27,791 nt of DNA from Candidatus Lindowiibacteriota bacterium (lineage in GTDB: Bacteria; Lindowbacteria; 2-12-FULL-62-27), in contig JAHFCY010000013.1 of the NCBI GenBank assembly GCA_023249255.1, positions 1 through 27,791 on the forward strand. The letters are read 5' to 3'. The position numbers were made by a program, and so were the translations under genes. Below the pieces are notes generated by a model. The model saw nothing but the letters and a program-made list of their open reading frames with translations. It made no database searches and was not told the DNA's origin. Shown piece by piece: positions 7,974-16,014 of the stretch (position 1 is the first letter of the stretch; each line of letters opens with the position of its first letter).

Positions 7974-8445
7974 ATTTCAAGATCTTCACCGTTTGCCGAC
8001 ATTTGAAGATTTGTCAAGGAAGGAGCTTGAGGCGGTCGCTCCGCTTTGTGAGAAGAGGAGGATCGCCAAGGGCGTGACGCTGTTTCAGGAAGACCGTCAG
8101 GCGACCCGGCTGTACGTTCTGGATGCAGGCCGGATCGTGATCCTGATGAACGGCGCCCATGGCCAGCGCGCCATGGTCTACACCGTTCAGCCCGGCGAAT
8201 CCTTTTCATGGTCGGCGCTGGTTCCGCCCCGCCGGTATACCGCGTCCGCACTCGCCATCGAATCGTCCGACGTGTATGAAATCGACGGCCGAAAATTGAG
8301 CCGGCTGTTCAAACGCGAGCCCGCGCTTGGATACAAGATCATGTGCCGCGTCTCCCAACTTGTCTCCAAACGTCTCCGCCATACCCGACTTCAACTGCTC
8401 AACATTCACGACTGGCAAACGGCGGAACAGGCGCAGGCTGTGTGA
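7966..8445 (+). CDS. Cyclic-nucleotide-binding-domain protein without a DNA-binding domain
   Basis: This 159-residue protein aligns with the Crp/Fnr effector domain. It has a double-stranded beta-helix with LFQEDRQATRLYVLDAGRIVIL and VQPGESFSWSALVPP, followed by a long helix (residues about 120-150) corresponding to the dimerisation helix. It ends where the helix-turn-helix domain would begin, so it is not a classic transcription factor. The ribosome site AAGGAG lies about 10 bases before ATG 7966. It sits between the hydrogenase protease and hypF and overlaps both neighbours. It may sense a ligand or bind the hydrogenase as an allosteric or redox-responsive partner; that role is inference. 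The phosphate-binding cassette is not classical, so cAMP binding is doubtful. Confidence 0.82.
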   Translation: MVEFQDLHRLPTFEDLSRKELEAVAPLCEKRRIAKGVTLFQEDRQATRLYVLDAGRIVILMNGAHGQRAMVYTVQPGESFSWSALVPPRRYTASALAIESSDVYEIDGRKLSRLFKREPALGYKIMCRVSQLVSKRLRHTRLQLLNIHDWQTAEQAQAV

Positions 8446-9590
8446 TGGTCCGCCTGGCGCGCGTTTCCCGTCCCGTCTTCGCGGCGGGGGCCGATCTGAA
8501 GGCGGTCGCCTGCGTGACGCGGGCCGGCGAAGTGTTTTCGACGCGCACGTTCGGCGATCTTGCCCGGGACGACAACGCCTCCGCGTATGAAACCGCCGCG
8601 CTCGAGTTGTGCCGGACGCTCGATGTCTGTCCGTCCGCCGTCGCCCATGACATGCACCCCGATTACATGTCGACGCGCCTTGCGGAGCGCCTGGCCGAAA
8701 AATGGGGCATTTCTCCGGCCGGCGTGCATGCCGTCCAGCACCACCATGCCCACATCGCGGCGGTCCTTGCGGAACACGGATCTGTCGGCCCCGTCATCGG
8801 CGTGGCTTTTGACGGCACGGGATACGGCGCGGACGGGACCGCATGGGGCGGCGAATGGCTGATCGTGGCTGACGGCGCATTCCGCCGCGCGGCGCATCTT
8901 CGCGCCGTGCCCCTGCCGGGGGGTGACCGCGCGGCAAGCGAGGTCTGGCGAATGGCGGTATCGTGGCTGACGACGGCGTCCGGGGAAGACGAAGGCCGCC
9001 GGATGGCTGACGGATTGTGGCCGGACGTTCCGCAATCCGCGATCGAAACCGTCTCGGCTATCTGCCGCCGCCACAATCTCGCGCCGCGAACGTCGAGCAT
9101 GGGCCGGCTGTTCGACGCTGCGGCCGCCGTCGCGGGCGTTCGAAGCGTGGCGGAACGGGAAGCGCAGGCGGCCATCGAATTTGAGGCGGCGTTTGACCCG
9201 TCGGCCGACGGATTCTATTCATTCGAAATCGCTGACGGCGGGGACTGCATCGTTGCCGACGCGTCGCCGGTGATCCTCGCCGTTCTCAATGACCGCCGCC
9301 GCGGCGTAGCGCCCGGCACGATCTCCGCGCGGTTCCACCGCGCCGTCGCCGGCGCGATCGTCCGGGTATCGTATCGGATCGCGCATCGTTTTGGGATTCG
9401 CCGAATCGCCCTGGGCGGCGGCGTCTTCCAGAACCGCCGCCTCACCGGCATTGCGAAACGGATGTTGCGGGATGCCGGCTTTGACGTGATCAGCGGCGAG
9501 ACCGTGCCCGTGAGCGACGCGGGGATCGCCGTCGGCCAGGCCTGGGTCTGCGCGCATCGGATGGACCCGGATTTTGCGGGAGATCGCTGA
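8445..9590 (+). CDS. hypF: HypF C-terminal half (Kae1-like carbamoyltransferase domain only)
   Basis: This 381-residue protein covers only the second half of HypF, which is normally about 750 residues. It starts at the inter-domain segment (FAAGADLKAVACVTR; family ALGGELKNTFCL.R) and contains the metal-binding HHHAHIAAV. The nucleotide-binding FDGTGYGADGTAWGGE and GGGVFQNRRL are also present. Missing are the N-terminal acylphosphatase, zinc-finger and YrdC-like carbamoyl-adenylate domains. The ATG overlaps the previous stop (TGATG), and no extra HypF sequence is found upstream in any frame, so this looks like a designed split, not a frameshift. The domain transfers the carbamoyl group to the HypE cysteine. 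The carbamoyl-AMP-forming half must come from elsewhere in the genome. Confidence 0.87.
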   Translation: MVRLARVSRPVFAAGADLKAVACVTRAGEVFSTRTFGDLARDDNASAYETAALELCRTLDVCPSAVAHDMHPDYMSTRLAERLAEKWGISPAGVHAVQHHHAHIAAVLAEHGSVGPVIGVAFDGTGYGADGTAWGGEWLIVADGAFRRAAHLRAVPLPGGDRAASEVWRMAVSWLTTASGEDEGRRMADGLWPDVPQSAIETVSAICRRHNLAPRTSSMGRLFDAAAAVAGVRSVAEREAQAAIEFEAAFDPSADGFYSFEIADGGDCIVADASPVILAVLNDRRRGVAPGTISARFHRAVAGAIVRVSYRIAHRFGIRRIALGGGVFQNRRLTGIAKRMLRDAGFDVISGETVPVSDAGIAVGQAWVCAHRMDPDFAGDR

Positions 9591-9591
9591 C

Positions 9592-9801
9592 ATGTGCCTG
9601 GCGATTCCGGGGAAAATTCTCACGCGCGAGGGACAAACCGGCCGCGTCGATTTCGGCGGGCTGATCCGGCAGGCCGCGCTGGATCTCGTGCCGGACGCCG
9701 CGATCGGCGACGTCGTGCTGGTCCACGCCGGATTTGCGATTCAGAAAGTCGATCTGTCGATGGAACCGGAGATCGCGGAAAGGCTGGGCGTGTCATGTTG
9801 A
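9592..9801 (+). CDS. hypC: Hydrogenase assembly chaperone HypC
   Basis: This 69-residue protein opens MCLAIPGKI, with the essential Cys at position 2 exposed after Met removal. The GRVDFGG and GDVVLVHAGFAIQKVD segments are typical of the OB-like HypC/HupF fold. HypC carries the Fe(CN)2CO moiety with HypD to the large subunit. It begins 1 bp after the hypF stop and its stop overlaps the hypD start. Confidence 0.95.
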   Translation: MCLAIPGKILTREGQTGRVDFGGLIRQAALDLVPDAAIGDVVLVHAGFAIQKVDLSMEPEIAERLGVSC

Positions 9802-10982
9802 TGAAGAATTCCGCCGGGGCAGTCGCCGCGCTCCGCCGCGCGCCCGAATTCGCGCGGGAAGTATTGGGAGACATCCGGCAACTGTCCGAACGCGCCTGCC
9901 GGCGCACGGGCCGGGACACGGTCCAGATCATGGAGGTGTGCGGCACGCACACGATGTCTTTCGCGCAGTCGGGTCTTCGAGGTCTTCTGCCCGACACCGT
10001 GCGGCTTTTGTCGGGGCCGGGATGTCCGGTCTGCGTGACAACAGCCGCCGATGTTGACCGCACGGTTTGGCTGGCGCATCAGCCCGGCGTCACGTTGACG
10101 ACATTCGGAGACATGTTGAAAGTCCCGGGCAGTACCGGAAGTCTGGCCGATGCGTCCGCGTCCGGCGCGGACGTTCGCGTGGTCTATTCTCCGGCCGACG
10201 CCCTTGATCTGGCCGCCGCACTGCCGGATCGCGAAGTCGTCTTTCTCGGAGTCGGATTCGAAACCACCGCGCCGCTCGTCGCGGCGACGCTTCTCCGCGC
10301 ATGCGAAACCGGCGTCCGGAATTTTTCCGTCTTTCCGCTATTTAAACTCGTCCCGCCGGCCCTGCGCGCGATTCTTGCCGGGCGGTCGCACCAGAACGAC
10401 GGATTCGTCCTGCCCGGCCATGTCAGCGCCATCATCGGACTTGCGCCATACAGTTTTGTCGCCGACGAGTTCGGCGTGCCGGGCGTCATCGCGGGATTTG
10501 AACCGTTCGATCTGCTCGAGGCCGTTCGCCTGCTTCTGAACCTTGTCACGGAAGAACCCGCGAGGATCGCCATTCAGTACACGCGGGGAGTTCCGTCCGG
10601 CGGAAATCCGGCCGCCCTGCGGATGCTGGCGGAATCGTTCGATCCCTGTGAAGCAGTCTGGCGCGCCGTCGGTGCGATTGCCGAATCGGGGCTTGCGTTC
10701 AAAAAACATCTGGCTGAATTCGACGCCGCCCGAAAATTTCCCGGCATGCCGGCCTGCGACGCTCCGGAACCGAAAGGCTGTCTCTGCGGCGCGATTCTCA
10801 TGGGCCGCGCGCTTCCGGCCGACTGCCGTCACTTCGGAACGACCTGCACGCCCGAGACCGCCGTCGGCCCCTGCATGGTCTCCTCCGAAGGCGCCTGCGC
10901 CGCCGCTTACAAATACGGGTTCACGGAAACGTCCCGCTGGAAAAAATTCGGCCGGCCCCGGAAGGAGGCAACCGCACCATGA
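9795..10982 (+). CDS. hypD: Hydrogenase maturation protein HypD
   Basis: This 395-residue protein is close to the family length. The conserved EVCGTHT (C49) and GPGCPVC (C77, C80) motifs provide the thiols that handle the iron-cyanide group. GVGFETTAPL follows, and a Cys-rich C-terminal region (PKGCLCG, then DCRHFGTTC) holds the [4Fe-4S] cluster. It works with HypC and HypE to assemble Fe(CN)2CO. ATG 9795 overlaps the hypC stop; a second in-frame ATG at 9801 is an alternative start. Confidence 0.95.
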   Translation: MLMKNSAGAVAALRRAPEFAREVLGDIRQLSERACRRTGRDTVQIMEVCGTHTMSFAQSGLRGLLPDTVRLLSGPGCPVCVTTAADVDRTVWLAHQPGVTLTTFGDMLKVPGSTGSLADASASGADVRVVYSPADALDLAAALPDREVVFLGVGFETTAPLVAATLLRACETGVRNFSVFPLFKLVPPALRAILAGRSHQNDGFVLPGHVSAIIGLAPYSFVADEFGVPGVIAGFEPFDLLEAVRLLLNLVTEEPARIAIQYTRGVPSGGNPAALRMLAESFDPCEAVWRAVGAIAESGLAFKKHLAEFDAARKFPGMPACDAPEPKGCLCGAILMGRALPADCRHFGTTCTPETAVGPCMVSSEGACAAAYKYGFTETSRWKKFGRPRKEATAP

Positions 10983-11203
10983 CGATCCTTCACCTGATGA
11001 TCATTCCCCCGATTTCGGACGCGCACGGCGATTCAAACCGGGTCGCAATGTTTTTGATCTGGATGGCGCCGTTTCTCGTACTCTACGTCTGGCACTGGTG
11101 GCACGACCACCGGCACAACCACATTCTGGAAAAACGGCTTGCGGAGATCGTGGACAGGCTGGACCGGATATTGGAACACAGCCGAAAGAGCGGCCCGTCA
11201 TGA
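10979..11203 (+). CDS. Unknown small His-rich single-helix membrane protein
   Basis: I do not recognise this 74-residue protein. Its start overlaps the hypD stop by 4 bases (ATGA) and its stop overlaps the hypE start in the same way, so it is a genuine operon member and not spacer. Residues 22-38 form one hydrophobic helix. This is followed directly by a histidine/tryptophan patch (His 39, 42, 44, 46, 48). Residues 49-68 form an amphipathic helix with leucine/isoleucine spacing that suggests a short coiled coil. A metal-binding (possibly nickel) or membrane-tethering role in hydrogenase maturation is a reasonable inference from position and histidines only. No hypA or hypB is seen nearby. Confidence 0.75.
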   Translation: MTILHLMIIPPISDAHGDSNRVAMFLIWMAPFLVLYVWHWWHDHRHNHILEKRLAEIVDRLDRILEHSRKSGPS

Positions 11204-12213
11204 ACGCCAACAGCCGGATCCTTCTCGCGCACGGCGCGGGCGGCCGGCTGACGCACGAACTGATCACGTCTTTGTTTGTCCGATGTTTTGACAATGCCCC
11301 GCTTGCGGCGCTGGATGACTCGGCCGAACTGACCTTGCCGTGCGGCGACCGGCTGGCGTTCACGACCGACGCCTACGTCGTCCAGCCGATCGAGTTTCCG
11401 GGCGGCGATATCGGCCGGCTGGCCGTCTGCGGGACGGTCAACGACCTCGCAACAAAAGGCGCGCGGCCGATCGGCATTTCCGCGGCGATGATTCTCGAGG
11501 AAGGTCTTGATCGCGCGACACTCGAACGCATCGTCCGGTCGATGTCGGCGGCGGCGAAGGAAGCCGGCGTGGAACTCGTGACGGGAGACACCAAAGTTGT
11601 CGAGCGGGGCGCGGCAACGTCGCTCTACATCGCCACCGCCGGGATCGGCGTGATCGCGCCCGGGATCAACCTGTCCGGCCGAAACGCGCGGGCCGGCGAC
11701 GCCGTGATCGTGAGCGGCACACTCGGCGATCACGGCATCACGGTCATGAACGCCCGGCAGAACCTCGGATTTGAAGGCGATATTCGGTCCGACGCCGCGC
11801 CGCTCAACGGGCTTGTCGATCACATGTTGAGCGCCGCATCGTCCGTCCACGTCATCCGCGATCTGACCCGCGGCGGGTTGGCGACGGCGCTGAACGAAAT
11901 CGCGGCGTCCTCGGGCGTCCGCGTTGAAATAGAGGAAGAAGTTGTTCCCGTGCGCAACAGCGTTCTGGCCGGATGCCAGATGCTCGGTCTCGATCCGCTC
12001 TACGTTGCCAACGAGGGAAAAATCGTTGCGTTCGTGGAGGCTGGTCGTGCCGAAGCGGTCTTGAGCGCGATGCGGGACCATCCGTACGGCCGTGACGCGA
12101 TACGGATTGGATCAGTCGTTTCAGGCGAGCCGGGTGTGATCCTGAAAACGCCCATCGGCGGCGCACGCCGCCTGCTCATGTTAGACGGCGACCCGTTGCC
12201 GAGAATCTGTTGA
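11200..12213 (+). CDS. hypE: Hydrogenase maturation protein HypE
   Basis: This 337-residue protein of the PurM/AIR-synthase-like ATPase family begins with LLAHGAGGRLTHELI. It carries DDSAEL, GGDIGRLAVCGTVNDLA and VTGDTKVVE. It ends in PRIC with the terminal cysteine that accepts a carbamoyl group from HypF and is dehydrated to a thiocyanate. All the key features are intact. It is the last hyp gene in the operon; the next gene is about 55 bp downstream. Confidence 0.95.
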   Translation: MNANSRILLAHGAGGRLTHELITSLFVRCFDNAPLAALDDSAELTLPCGDRLAFTTDAYVVQPIEFPGGDIGRLAVCGTVNDLATKGARPIGISAAMILEEGLDRATLERIVRSMSAAAKEAGVELVTGDTKVVERGAATSLYIATAGIGVIAPGINLSGRNARAGDAVIVSGTLGDHGITVMNARQNLGFEGDIRSDAAPLNGLVDHMLSAASSVHVIRDLTRGGLATALNEIAASSGVRVEIEEEVVPVRNSVLAGCQMLGLDPLYVANEGKIVAFVEAGRAEAVLSAMRDHPYGRDAIRIGSVVSGEPGVILKTPIGGARRLLMLDGDPLPRIC

Positions 12214-12269
12214 AGGAAGAAACCTGCGCTTGATTTGGTGTGCCGAATGACGCACCATGCGGTCTTGGG

Positions 12270-13184
12270 ATGAACAGAGCGGACTTGGAGAAAATTCGGC
12301 CTGTCCCGTCGGTCGTCTGGCTCTTGATCGCCTACAGCCTGACGCTGGCCGGATTGAAATTCTGGATGTCGTCGCTGACGGCGTCCGAGGCGATCGAGTC
12401 GGACGGATGGAACAATTTCGCCGACAGCGTCTACGCGATTCTTCTCGCGTTCGGCCTCTACATAGCCTCCCGTCCGGCCGACGCATCCCATCCCCACGGC
12501 CACCGCAGATTCGAATCCATGATCGGGCTTGGTGTCGGGTTCATCATCATCGGCACGGGCGTGTACATTCTTGTTGAGTGCCGCAAACGATACCTCGCGC
12601 CGACGTCGCTCGTACTGAATGGCTGGGTGATCGCCGGCATCGGCGCGTTGATGCTCTCAAAGTTCTGGATGGCGGGATTGTGCCGTCGGGCGGGTGAGTC
12701 GGGCCGACGGCCCGTGCTGACGGCCATCGGCAATGATCAGCGGATGGACGTGATGGCCACGTTTTCGGCGATGGCCGGATATGGAAGCGGGGTCTGGTGG
12801 TCACCGAAACTGGACGCCATGTTCGCCGGAGTCATTTCGATCTGGGTCTTCAAAGTCGGCGTCGACACGGCATGGGAACACGTCCATCAGCTGACGGGCA
12901 GATCGGCGCCGCCGGAAATTCTGCACGCGATCACCCGCGCCGTGGACGAAAGTCCCGTGCTTTTCGGCATGAACGATCTTCGGACCCACCACGTCGGCCC
13001 GGAATTTGAGGTGTCGTTAAACGTGTTTGCCTGGAAATCTCTGACGCTGGAGGCGGTCCATTCCGCCGAGGAGGATTTGAAGGAAAAAATCGGGCGCATT
13101 CCGCGGATTGCGGCCGTGTTCATTCACGTTGAGCCGCACGAGTCATCCGGCGGCAAAAAAGGGTTGGGGGAGACGGAAAAATGA
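12270..13184 (+). CDS. Cation diffusion facilitator (CDF) family metal transporter
   Basis: This roughly 304-residue inner-membrane protein has the CDF layout. Transmembrane helices occupy about residues 15-185. The metal-site helices carry DGWNNFADS (helix 2) and NDQRMDV (helix 5), with HPHGHRRFE in the loop between helices 2 and 3. A soluble C-terminal dimerisation domain (about 200-290) ends in FIHVEP. The family exports divalent cations (Zn, Fe, Co, Ni, Mn) by proton antiport. The start is uncertain: GTG 12240 is also in frame, but neither has a strong ribosome site. It follows hypE and overlaps the next gene by 4 bases, so it is probably in the hydrogenase operon. A link to nickel handling is only inference. 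Confidence 0.85.
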   Translation: MNRADLEKIRPVPSVVWLLIAYSLTLAGLKFWMSSLTASEAIESDGWNNFADSVYAILLAFGLYIASRPADASHPHGHRRFESMIGLGVGFIIIGTGVYILVECRKRYLAPTSLVLNGWVIAGIGALMLSKFWMAGLCRRAGESGRRPVLTAIGNDQRMDVMATFSAMAGYGSGVWWSPKLDAMFAGVISIWVFKVGVDTAWEHVHQLTGRSAPPEILHAITRAVDESPVLFGMNDLRTHHVGPEFEVSLNVFAWKSLTLEAVHSAEEDLKEKIGRIPRIAAVFIHVEPHESSGGKKGLGETEK

Positions 13185-13585
13185 AAAAAACGGTTCTGGC
13201 GGTTCTCGCCGTGTTTGTGGCGTGGAGCGCGCTGGATTTTGTGATTCACGGATTGATTTTAGGCAAAACCTATCAGGAAACCGCCGCGATCTGGCGGCCC
13301 ATGGCCGAGATGAAAATGGGACTGATCCACGTCGTGACGCTGATCTCGGCCGCGGTCTTCGTCGGACTCTACGCCAGATTCGTTTCGGACAAATCCGTGA
13401 AGACGGCCGTCGGATTCGGATTTCTGTTCGGCATCGGCGCCGGAATATCGATGGGCTACGGAACGTACGCGGTTTTGCCGATGCCGTACCACATCGCCCT
13501 CGTCTGGTTTCTCGGCACCCTCGTCGAGAGCGTCGTCGGCGGATGGATCATGGGGATGATTCTTCCAAAATCCGGCCCGGCCTGA
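13181..13585 (+). CDS. Small four-helix membrane protein of unknown function
   Basis: This 134-residue protein has four predicted transmembrane segments (about 3-25, 47-66, 77-98, 106-128). The segment LDFVIHGLILGKTYQETAAIWRP between helices 1 and 2 is shared with a widespread but uncharacterised bacterial membrane family; I recall no function. ATG 13181 overlaps the CDF stop (ATGA). It ends 8 bp before the converging nnrS-like gene, so it closes the long plus-strand operon. Confidence 0.72.
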   Translation: MKKTVLAVLAVFVAWSALDFVIHGLILGKTYQETAAIWRPMAEMKMGLIHVVTLISAAVFVGLYARFVSDKSVKTAVGFGFLFGIGAGISMGYGTYAVLPMPYHIALVWFLGTLVESVVGGWIMGMILPKSGPA

Positions 13586-13593
13586 TCGAAAAG

Positions 13594-15543
13594 TTATGCC
13601 GTCAGGGATCGGTTGAGGTCGGCAACAAACTGGCGGGCGTCGAGACCGTGTTTCTTCGCGGCCTGCCCGACCGTGATGAACCGCGCGACGGTCTTGCGCG
13701 CCACGGGATTCTGCAGGCCGCCGAATCCGTGCCGGACGAAGACGGGCAGAAGATCCGGATGGGATTCGAGCACAGCCGCGACGTTTGAGTTTTCCGTGAT
13801 TTCTTCGCGCGCCCGATCCGGCTCCGGCTCCGCGTCGGCCCCGCCCGTGATACGCCAGACCTCGATCGCGAACAGAAACACGGCGAGGAGCGCCAGCGCG
13901 CCGGAAAGAGGCGACCACGCATAAAGATCGGGCCACCGCGCCGATCCGACATCCGCGATGATTCGAATCGAGACGGCCGCGGTCAGGCTCGCGTAAATGA
14001 CCGGGATCAGTCCCGGCCGCGCGATTTCTTTTCCGAAAAAAATTGGCAACACCCGATAGCCGACGCCGACGATCAGCATTGTGATCCAGCCGAGCGTCCA
14101 GGCGTGCCGATAGGCGTCTGCGAACGGCCGCGGCACGGACGCGCCCGAGGCGGCCGCGACGGATACGGCGGCGTAGCCGGCGAACCCGGCAAGGCCGAAA
14201 AAGAAAGCGGTCCGGATGAATGCGGAAAAAAGCGGCGGCGCCGCCGGTCGATGGACGGGGTATCGACCGAGGAGCGGCGCCGCCAGCAAAAAAATCACGA
14301 ATCCAAAACATTCAAGCAGGGCAGAGCCTGCCGTCAGCATTTTTTCTTCGGGCCAGCCAAGCGAAATGATTTGCTCGAGAACTCCGGCGGCCAGAAACGC
14401 CAAGGCCCATTTGGCCGCGGAGGGACGCGTGTGTTCAAGCCCCAGAAAATGCGGGATCGTGCGCCATCCGACCCCTAAAATGAACATCCCGATGAATCCG
14501 ACGATCGATACGTTGATCCAGACGTCGTTCAGGGCCGGCGGCTGAATGTTTGTCTGCGTCACAAGCATGTGCGCCGCACCCCAAAATGACAGGACCGCCG
14601 AGATGAAAAACGCAACGCCGCCCGCCCCGAGATACGTCATGTGCGCGAACGGCTGGCCCTCGCGGCCCTCCGGCAAACGCCGTTTGAATTCCCGCAGGGT
14701 CGCCAGAACGACGCTGAGATACGCAATCACGCCCGCGATTTCCATTCCCGAACCGATCACGGCCGTCATGGCGGCCGCGGGATTTTCCGCCAGCGGCTGA
14801 TACAACGTCCGCACGATCACTCCGGCCAGCAACAGATAGAACGACGCGTAGGCGGCGGAAACATTCTGAAGCGGCACGCCCATGAATCTCGGCATGACGT
14901 GATACGACACGCCGAGAACAAACATCGCCGCAAAGCCGAAAATTTGCGCGTGCGCGTGGGATTGGACCAGCGCCGGCCAGGTCAAAAGCGGCGGGAGGGA
15001 GACGCCGCGAGAAGTGATGGAAAGAAAGGCGATTAATCCGGCCGTCCCGCCGTACACAAGAAAAATCAGAAGACCGGTTCGAACGAAAATTTTCGCCAGA
15101 TCCCGCGATGCCCGGCCGTGCGCGCATTTCGATCCTTCCGCGCGCGGGACTGGCGCGGCAAGAAGTTTCGCTGCCCGCGTCGATATTCCGTTTTCAGAGA
15201 CCGTGCTGTCGTGCAGTCCGCACCCGCCTGATTTCGCGTGCCGCTCCGGTTCGTCATGCTCCGGGCCGCATGGGCAGGGATCGGATACGTCCACGGATCG
15301 TCCTCGTGCCTCTTTCGGCTTCAGTTCAATCCGTCGCGCATCGATCATCCCGGTCAGCTCCGCCACGAGATCATCCGGCGTCAAGCCGTGCATTTCAGCG
15401 AAAAAAGAAACGGATTCCGGCGGACCGATCGCTCCGCCGCATCCCATCATCCCGTATTTGTCAAAGATGACCCGCGTTTCCGGATGGGTTCGCAACACGT
15501 CCCGAACCGTTGTCTCCGGCGTAATCCCCGTCCAGTCTCCCAC
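13594..15543 (-). CDS. nnrS: NnrS-like polytopic membrane protein flanked by two DUF1858-like domains
   Basis: This is a 649-residue protein. Residues 1-75 form a DUF1858/ScdA-N-like domain (TTVRDVLRTHPETRVIFDKYGMMGCGG). Residues about 145-570 contain roughly twelve transmembrane helices with NnrS-type histidine motifs (QSHAHAQIFGF, LGVSYHVMPRFMG, GVGWRTIPHFLG, HAWTLGWITMLIVGVGYR). Residues 580-649 hold a second DUF1858-like domain (VAAVLESHPDLLPVFVRHGFG). NnrS is a heme- and copper-containing protein tied to nitric oxide stress in denitrifiers. Canonical NnrS is about 400 residues, so this is an extended version. A linker (75-140) has a CPCG and histidines. The start is GTG 15543 with no clear ribosome site, so a different start is possible. 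It lies downstream of the decayed nap genes. Confidence 0.82.
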   Translation of the reverse strand: MGDWTGITPETTVRDVLRTHPETRVIFDKYGMMGCGGAIGPPESVSFFAEMHGLTPDDLVAELTGMIDARRIELKPKEARGRSVDVSDPCPCGPEHDEPERHAKSGGCGLHDSTVSENGISTRAAKLLAAPVPRAEGSKCAHGRASRDLAKIFVRTGLLIFLVYGGTAGLIAFLSITSRGVSLPPLLTWPALVQSHAHAQIFGFAAMFVLGVSYHVMPRFMGVPLQNVSAAYASFYLLLAGVIVRTLYQPLAENPAAAMTAVIGSGMEIAGVIAYLSVVLATLREFKRRLPEGREGQPFAHMTYLGAGGVAFFISAVLSFWGAAHMLVTQTNIQPPALNDVWINVSIVGFIGMFILGVGWRTIPHFLGLEHTRPSAAKWALAFLAAGVLEQIISLGWPEEKMLTAGSALLECFGFVIFLLAAPLLGRYPVHRPAAPPLFSAFIRTAFFFGLAGFAGYAAVSVAAASGASVPRPFADAYRHAWTLGWITMLIVGVGYRVLPIFFGKEIARPGLIPVIYASLTAAVSIRIIADVGSARWPDLYAWSPLSGALALLAVFLFAIEVWRITGGADAEPEPDRAREEITENSNVAAVLESHPDLLPVFVRHGFGGLQNPVARKTVARFITVGQAAKKHGLDARQFVADLNRSLTA

Positions 15544-15594
15544 GGCAGACAGTTATGCAAAGACTATTCCGAAGAAGTCGCTCCATCGAACGGA

Positions 15595-15612
15595 ATTTCA
15601 TTTGATTGAAAT
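15595..15612. promoter_or_regulatory. Perfect inverted repeat upstream of the nnrS-like gene
   Basis: ATTTCA and TGAAAT flank a 6-base spacer, giving an 18-bp dyad 52-69 bp before the nnrS start. Position and symmetry suggest an operator or a 5' UTR hairpin. No match to a known box is claimed. Confidence 0.4.
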
Positions 15613-15662
15613 GAAGAGAGTTGTGAAAAACGGCTTGGAAACCCCATTTGCTGCGGTGAATG

Positions 15663-15684
15663 ACAATTGATCTGTTTCAGTACA
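15663..15684. promoter_or_regulatory. FNR/DNR-like site upstream of nnrS, shared with the cox operon
   Basis: The core TTGATCTGTTTCAG follows the TTGA-N6-TCA(A/G) pattern of Crp/Fnr-family boxes. The 22-bp block matches the one at 21633-21654 upstream of coxB at 18 of 22 positions, with only A/G or C/T differences. It lies 120-141 bp before the nnrS start. NnrR/DNR-type control of nnrS genes is known from denitrifiers; the regulator itself is not in this window. Confidence 0.5.
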
Positions 15685-15700
15685 GGTGCTGACCGCTTGT

Positions 15701-16014
15701 TTACTTGACTGGCCGCTCCCAGATTTCCCCGGTACGCCGGGGGACATGACACTGACGGCAATTGCCCTGGCAGGATGAGGTGATCGGATGTCAGCTCTCG
15801 ATGACGGACCGGAGTGGCAGGCGAGACAATTTTCCCGCGTCTGGAGAGAATGAGGAATCGGCGGCGGCCCGCCCTTCATTGCGGCCGGCAGAGGCGTTGG
15901 TTGCTTGACGCTGGCCCAGTCTGTCTCCCGAAAGAGCGTATCCGAGCGCTGCGGAACGTGGCATTGAACGCAGTTGGTGAATTGGGGATGTGGCGTGACC
16001 GGCGCATACGCATT
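15701..16014 (-). pseudogene. napB: Remnant of napB-type cytochrome c subunit, fused to napA debris
   Basis: The reading frame coming from napA continues without a stop into cytochrome sequence: NCVQCHVPQ (the NapB C-terminal heme motif), then PPPIPHSL and RENCLACHSGP. After SPHPAR the frame is lost by one base, and in the next frame NapB-like sequence resumes as CRQCHVPRR and ends at a TAA (15701-15703). Three CxxCH motifs are thus recognisable, one behind the frameshift. The N-terminal part, including the signal peptide and first heme, is absent. Read without correction, the open frame instead runs on to 15598 with unrelated sequence. The gene cannot make a normal NapB. Confidence 0.78.

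Noticed and set aside
11083-12081. A 332-codon minus-strand frame opposite hypE
   Set aside because: It is a shadow of a conserved hypE gene in GC-rich DNA with no start context.
15598-15700. C-terminal tail of the nap fusion frame as real coding sequence
   Set aside because: The NapB family sequence continues in a different frame and ends at 15701; the tail is post-frameshift read-through into the nnrS promoter region.
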